This document shows positions 60,270 to 64,000 of a stretch of DNA of 64,000 bases, piece after piece (the stretch's first letter is position 1; the number at the start of each line of letters is the position of its first letter). A program made the translations under genes and the position numbers. The notes under the pieces are model-generated. The model ran no database searches, had not been told where the DNA came from, and saw nothing but the letters and a program-made list of their open reading frames with translations. The stretch is from JANQPX01 sp039197065 (GTDB lineage: Bacteria; Pseudomonadota; Alphaproteobacteria; Geminicoccales; Geminicoccaceae): assembly GCA_039197065.1 (NCBI GenBank), contig JBCCUL010000008.1:62001-126000 (forward strand), in the 5' to 3' direction.

Positions 60270-61274
60270 TCAAGCAGCTTTGCGATCATGGGCCAATGAA
60301 CCGAACGCCGCCAGCCGATCACGCAGCGCTTTTTGGCTGGCCTGCCCCATCAGACTGCGGGACAGAATTCCGAGCAGCGATCTTGGCCCGATGACGCCGC
60401 GACTCAAGGCCTTGAACGCGGGAGCTATGGTCTTGGCCCATCGATCTCGCTCATAAAGATGAGCAAGATGCGTCACCTCGAAGGCCAGCCGCGCGTCTGC
60501 CGAGAGCGCGTCGCCGATGGCCTCGAGAAAGCGCCCGCCTCTCGCCAGATCATCGACGCCGCCCAGCCTGCCCGGTCGATCGTCATCGTTCTGGCGCGTC
60601 AAAGGCTCCTCTATCAGGATAAACTCGACGCCCTTTCGATCGAGATCCAAAAGAAAGGCCATGTCCTCATATTGGTCGAGGGTCGTGCGGAAAGGGGTCG
60701 AGGCTGCGAGAGCCGTCGGCAAAAGCAGAGAGCTGGTCTGGGCAAAGCAGCCGCCCGTGAGCGAACCGGCTGGCCAGTCCACCATCGGCAATCGCCGCTG
60801 CACCTCATCGACGAAGAGATAATCACCGAGGGCGATCTCTCGGGTTTTGCGCCGCTTCGGACGTATCGCTCGAACACGTCCGCCGGCGCAAATCTCGGTC
60901 AGCGTTCCCGAGATGACATTCGGCGTCGATTCGGATGCGATCTGGATGAGTTGCTTTTCGAGCTTAGTGGGCAGCCAGACATCATCGGAATCCAAAAAAG
61001 CGACGAACTTGCCTCGAGCGGCGCGCACGCCGCTATTGCGCGCCGCCGACACGCCTTGATTGCGCTGATGCCGGACGAGCCGAAGACGCTGATCCTCGGC
61101 GAATGGTGCGATCGCCGAAGCCAAATCGTCGGTGGAGCCGTCATCCACCAGAATAATTTCGACGGTATGATAGGACTGACTAAAGCAACTCCTGATTGCA
61201 TCAGCGATCAGGTCTGCGCGGTTGTAGATGGGAATGACGATGCTAACGAGAGGCGGCGGCAACTGGTTTCTCAC
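60270..61274 (-). CDS. Glycosyltransferase family 2 protein
   Basis: GTG at 61274 gives 334 residues: PPLVSIVIPIYNRADLIADAIRSCFSQ, then EIILVDDGSTDDLASAI and NQGVSAARNSGVRAARGKFVAFLDSDDVW with the DxD nucleotide-sugar site, all GT-A family 2 hallmarks. It transfers a sugar to a growing polysaccharide or lipid carrier. Its start overlaps the 3' end of the sulfotransferase gene by 32 bp, so the pair is likely co-transcribed, upstream of the flippase. Confidence 0.93.
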   Translation of the reverse strand: MRNQLPPPLVSIVIPIYNRADLIADAIRSCFSQSYHTVEIILVDDGSTDDLASAIAPFAEDQRLRLVRHQRNQGVSAARNSGVRAARGKFVAFLDSDDVWLPTKLEKQLIQIASESTPNVISGTLTEICAGGRVRAIRPKRRKTREIALGDYLFVDEVQRRLPMVDWPAGSLTGGCFAQTSSLLLPTALAASTPFRTTLDQYEDMAFLLDLDRKGVEFILIEEPLTRQNDDDRPGRLGGVDDLARGGRFLEAIGDALSADARLAFEVTHLAHLYERDRWAKTIAPAFKALSRGVIGPRSLLGILSRSLMGQASQKALRDRLAAFGSLAHDRKAA

Positions 61275-62184
61275 GAACCTGTTCGTCGAGGTTCAGCCAA
61301 GCGGAAAGATCTCTCCCGGTAAGCGCTGCCAGCTTTTCGACATCCGCCTCGAAGGCGTCACGCAGCACATGCTGAAACGCGAGACGGCCCGCGGGAGACG
61401 AACCATCGGTCGGCTTGCTCGACAAGCCCATGGCCTGGACCTTGCTGAGAACGCCGAAATTCGTCTTGAGGCCAAGCTTGTCCTTGGCGGTCATCCCGAG
61501 CTTCCAAAGCTGCAGCATGGCCGGATGCTTGATATGGTGGCGTTGGTTGACGATCGGAAATTCGCGCGGCTCGTAAGCACTGATCCCGATGAACGACTGA
61601 GCTTCCCTGTAGACCCGCTCGGTGTCGGCTGCAAAATCCTCCATGAAAATGACCAGGAGGCGATCCTCCGCAACCTTGCTCTTCAGGCGCTCCATCTGCT
61701 CGCCGAGGCGGCAGCGATCATCATAGAAAAGTCGCTTGGGCTCGTTGCAGAGTGAGGGGATATGACGCCCTGCCTTGCGCTCGGCGAGCAGCGCCCAAGC
61801 CTTCGCTGGATCGGCGACGGTCTCATAGCCGTTTTTCCGCTCCTGCGCATGCATCGCCGGCACCATATGAATGGGATTGCGCAGCATGACGATGAACTTG
61901 GCATCGGGCCGCTTGGCGAGAATGCGGTCCACGGCGACTTCTGAAACGAGATAATCGGTGGTCGCCTCGCCGAGGATGGCATCCTCGTCCGCTGCATCGA
62001 ACAGTTCCAGATAAGCCCGCTCGTCCGCGATCTCCCGATCGTCGAAATCCTCGGCGAAAAATCGCGGTTCCTTCGGCTTCGAGACGAAAATGCCGGGATG
62101 CTCGTCGAGATACTGGGCGAGCGACGACGTGCCGGCCTTCGGTGCTCCCAAGATATAGAAGTCGGGAAAACGACGAGAGGTCAT
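61243..62184 (-). CDS. Sulfotransferase domain protein
   Basis: ATG at 62184 gives 313 residues. DFYILGAPKAGTSSLAQYLDEHP near the N-terminus is the PAPS 5'-phosphosulfate-binding loop, and KFIVMLRNPIHMVPAMHAQE near 100 the 3'-phosphate site, both typical of carbohydrate sulfotransferases. It probably sulfates a surface glycan, transferring sulfate from PAPS. It is followed by the overlapping GT2 gene. Start choice is uncertain by up to 18 residues. Confidence 0.9.
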   Translation of the reverse strand: MTSRRFPDFYILGAPKAGTSSLAQYLDEHPGIFVSKPKEPRFFAEDFDDREIADERAYLELFDAADEDAILGEATTDYLVSEVAVDRILAKRPDAKFIVMLRNPIHMVPAMHAQERKNGYETVADPAKAWALLAERKAGRHIPSLCNEPKRLFYDDRCRLGEQMERLKSKVAEDRLLVIFMEDFAADTERVYREAQSFIGISAYEPREFPIVNQRHHIKHPAMLQLWKLGMTAKDKLGLKTNFGVLSKVQAMGLSSKPTDGSSPAGRLAFQHVLRDAFEADVEKLAALTGRDLSAWLNLDEQVREKPVAAASR

Positions 62185-63161
62185 GGCGTCTGTTCTTTCT
62201 TGCCGGGGCGCTGCTCGAAGCGGATGACCGCTGCACACCCCGGATGGTCGCTAGGATGACGTTTGGAATGATCTAGAGGCGCAAAAGACGACGGGCTCTA
62301 CGTCTGTTGACCATGACGATATGAGCTTGAACGCGCTGATACAGCCAAACTCCACCTCACTCCGTCAAGCCCCCGCAGCCCAGTTAACGTCGTCCGCGTC
62401 ACTGACATCAGGTCAATCAGCCTTGCTCTGTCGATCCACCCAAAGGTCTCATGCGCGCCCATCGCTGCTCTAACCGTCTCGATCGACTTACAAGCTGACA
62501 GAGGCCAATGCCTGCGTATTCAAGTGCTGATCCGGGCATTTAGGCCTGCGACGTCAATGACAGCTTGATCATTTTTCCAGATAGCCTGCGCAGGCCATAG
62601 TATTCGATAGCCTGGTCGCTATGAAAAGAACACGAACTCCAGTTGCATCACGATGTCCGCAAGAAAACTTTTTCGTTTACGAAACCGGGCTCCTCTTATG
62701 AATTATCCCTTAAGGAGATAATTCATAAGAAAAATAACTTATAGGTTATTGGTTCATTGCAGGGTTCCCAACAAGCTGATCTTGCCACCCGAGGCGACAT
62801 CAAGTACCACGTCTACCAGCCGTGCAAGTTTGGTTTATCACATGTTTGGTTCGTTAAAATCTGGTATGGCTGCCGATCATCACATGACGAAAAAAGCGTC
62901 GTTGGCAGTGTTTGGATGGTTGCAGCTTGGCTGCTGAACGCGTAGGCGATTCTGCCAATAGGACCCGTCACGATGTTGTTTGGGCCCGACATCACCCCGA
63001 TCGCCATGGGGATAGGTCGCTTTTGAAGCCTCGGATCGGACAAAAAGGATGGGATCGTTTCAGATCTTGTTCAAGGTGATGGAAGCTCCAAAGACCAGCT
63101 TGACTGAGGGCGCGTGTTTGTCGTCGAGGTCAACGCCTCTAGGCCGGAGAAAGCTCTCTTC
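62185..63161. other. Long non-coding stretch between divergent polysaccharide genes
   Basis: Nearly 1 kb with no convincing gene. AT content is high from about 62600 to 62900. It holds a large palindrome (62695-62729), a smaller TTTCG-TTTA-CGAAA dyad near 62671-62684, and presumably the divergent promoters. Short open frames at 62749-62945 have no ribosome binding site. Confidence 0.6.
62695..62729. promoter_or_regulatory. 35-bp palindrome, possible operator
   Basis: CTTATGAATTATC (62695-62707) and GATAATTCATAAG (62717-62729) are perfect complements; the centre CCTTAAGG is itself palindromic. No T-run follows on either strand. It could be a dimeric regulator operator or a cruciform element in the divergent region. 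Confidence 0.7.
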
Positions 63162-64000
63162 ATGATTAATGACTGGAAACTCGACGTCGGTCAGCTTGTG
63201 CGTGCCGTTCTGGCGCAGCGCTACTTCGTTCTGTTGGGCACGACCGTGCTGACGCTGCTAGGCGTCGGTGTTTTGAGCATGAAGGAGGACCAGTACGCCG
63301 CATCGGCGATGATCCTCGTGGACGACCGGGGTCTCAACGTTCCCGAAGCTGAGGCGATCCTCGAAGATGGATCGGCCGACGCCGAATCGCTTCTCAGCCA
63401 TGTCGAGCTGATAAAGAGCGCCAACGTTCTGCGCCGTGCCGTCAAGGACTTGTCCGACAAGGGCGTCCAGCTCTACGACAACAACGACAGCTCCGGCGGG
63501 TTTCTCTCGTCGGTCGCCGCCGCCATCCCGATGCCTTCTGATCTCTGGGCGAGCGATGACGGTGCCGTTCAGGGGGAAAGTCAGCTCGCCACACGCCTGT
63601 CGCCCGAACTTCGCTCCTTTTCCAGCGGCGCCGAGGTCACAGCGCTTGGCCGCTCCCGCCTGATCGAGGTGACGTTTAAGCACACCGAACCCGAGCGGGC
63701 CGCAGCCGGCGCCAACGCGATCGCCGATGCCTATGTCAATCAGCAGCGCGAAGAGCAGGTCGCCATCGGCAATGACGCCGTTCAGTGGATGGTCGAGCAG
63801 GCGGCTTCGCTGCGTGAGAAGTCGTCCGCAGCCGACCAGGCCGTCGAGAACTTCCGCCGGGACTCCGGTCTGCTGCAGAGTGGCGGCACCCGTCTGATCG
63901 AGCAGAAGATCACCGAAACGCAGACACAGCTCACCGCGGCCGAGCTGGAAAGCATCGCTCTCTCCTCCAAAGTCGGATCGATCGAGGCCGCTCTCCAGCG
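63162..64000 (+). CDS. Wzz/GumC-type polysaccharide chain-length protein, 3' end outside window
   Basis: ATG at 63162 (GGAGAAAG upstream) opens a frame continuing beyond base 64000. MINDWKLDVGQLVRAVLAQR leads to a membrane helix (YFVLLGTTVLTLLGVGVLS), then YAASAMILVDDRGLNVPE and the long coiled coil with QREEQVAIGNDAVQWMVEQA. This is the Wzz domain plan of exopolysaccharide co-polymerases such as GumC or ExoP, which set chain length and may carry a C-terminal BY-kinase. It faces away from the sulfotransferase-GT2-flippase genes. Confidence 0.9.
   Translation, partial: MINDWKLDVGQLVRAVLAQRYFVLLGTTVLTLLGVGVLSMKEDQYAASAMILVDDRGLNVPEAEAILEDGSADAESLLSHVELIKSANVLRRAVKDLSDKGVQLYDNNDSSGGFLSSVAAAIPMPSDLWASDDGAVQGESQLATRLSPELRSFSSGAEVTALGRSRLIEVTFKHTEPERAAAGANAIADAYVNQQREEQVAIGNDAVQWMVEQAASLREKSSAADQAVENFRRDSGLLQSGGTRLIEQKITETQTQLTAAELESIALSSKVGSIEAALQ

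Noticed and set aside
62749..62945. Two overlapping 62-codon frames in the AT-rich gap
   Set aside because: No ribosome binding site or coding character; probably chance.

Overview
The window is about 64 kb of high-GC chromosomal DNA from an alphaproteobacterium, most likely of the order Hyphomicrobiales (rhizobia and relatives). This rests on the zapA - 6S RNA - fthC block, the tkt-gap-pgk order, a general L-amino-acid (Aap) ABC transporter, a CCCGGGTCAAGCCCGGG intergenic repeat and the dense operon structure. Species assignment is not possible from the sequence alone. No tRNA, rRNA, CRISPR array or intact insertion sequence was seen.

Region 1 (1-9.4 kb) is core: a glyoxalase-fold protein cut by the window edge, a DUF1499 lipoprotein, 5-formyl-THF cyclo-ligase, 6S RNA, zapA and a DUF4164 coiled-coil protein on the minus strand, then tkt-gap-pgk on the plus strand. 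A ragged stretch with small or decayed genes and a long inverted repeat follows. Region 2 (9.4-18.6 kb) is a catabolic cluster: livHMGF-type transporter without a binding protein, cupin, FAD monooxygenase, alpha/beta hydrolase and amidohydrolase. It is split by a 1.5 kb AT-rich island carrying a TIR-domain gene overlapping an AsnC/Lrp-type regulator gene. Region 3 (18.7-23.9 kb) is aapJQMP, with an 87-bp tandem repeat encoding a small protein that bridges aapM and aapP.

Region 4 (24-28.4 kb) holds a covalent-flavin oxidoreductase with a divergent HxlR regulator, a periplasmic MsrA and a threonine ammonia-lyase. Region 5 (28.6-39.3 kb) is a tight operon of a split Rieske oxygenase (Rieske protein, catalytic iron subunit, GST-like protein) followed by a BMP-type nucleoside/purine-like ABC importer, then a DUF1028 protein and a ureohydrolase. 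The organisation resembles the NdmC/NdmD/NdmE methylxanthine demethylase plan. The leader between DUF1028 and the ureohydrolase carries mutually exclusive pairings that could hide its ribosome binding site.

Region 6 (39.4-52.5 kb) contains two lipoproteins, a PdxA-like dehydrogenase, purA, an OmpA lipoprotein, an ABC-F ATPase, a glycosyltransferase, a DegP-like protease and an OmpR-type two-component system with a MITE-like element at its start. Region 7 (52.5-57.4 kb, minus strand) is a PotABD-like transporter whose expected second permease is absent, an SGNH hydrolase lying in that place. Region 8 (57.4-64 kb) is polysaccharide assembly: flippase, GT2, sulfotransferase and, divergently, the start of a Wzz/GumC chain-length protein.
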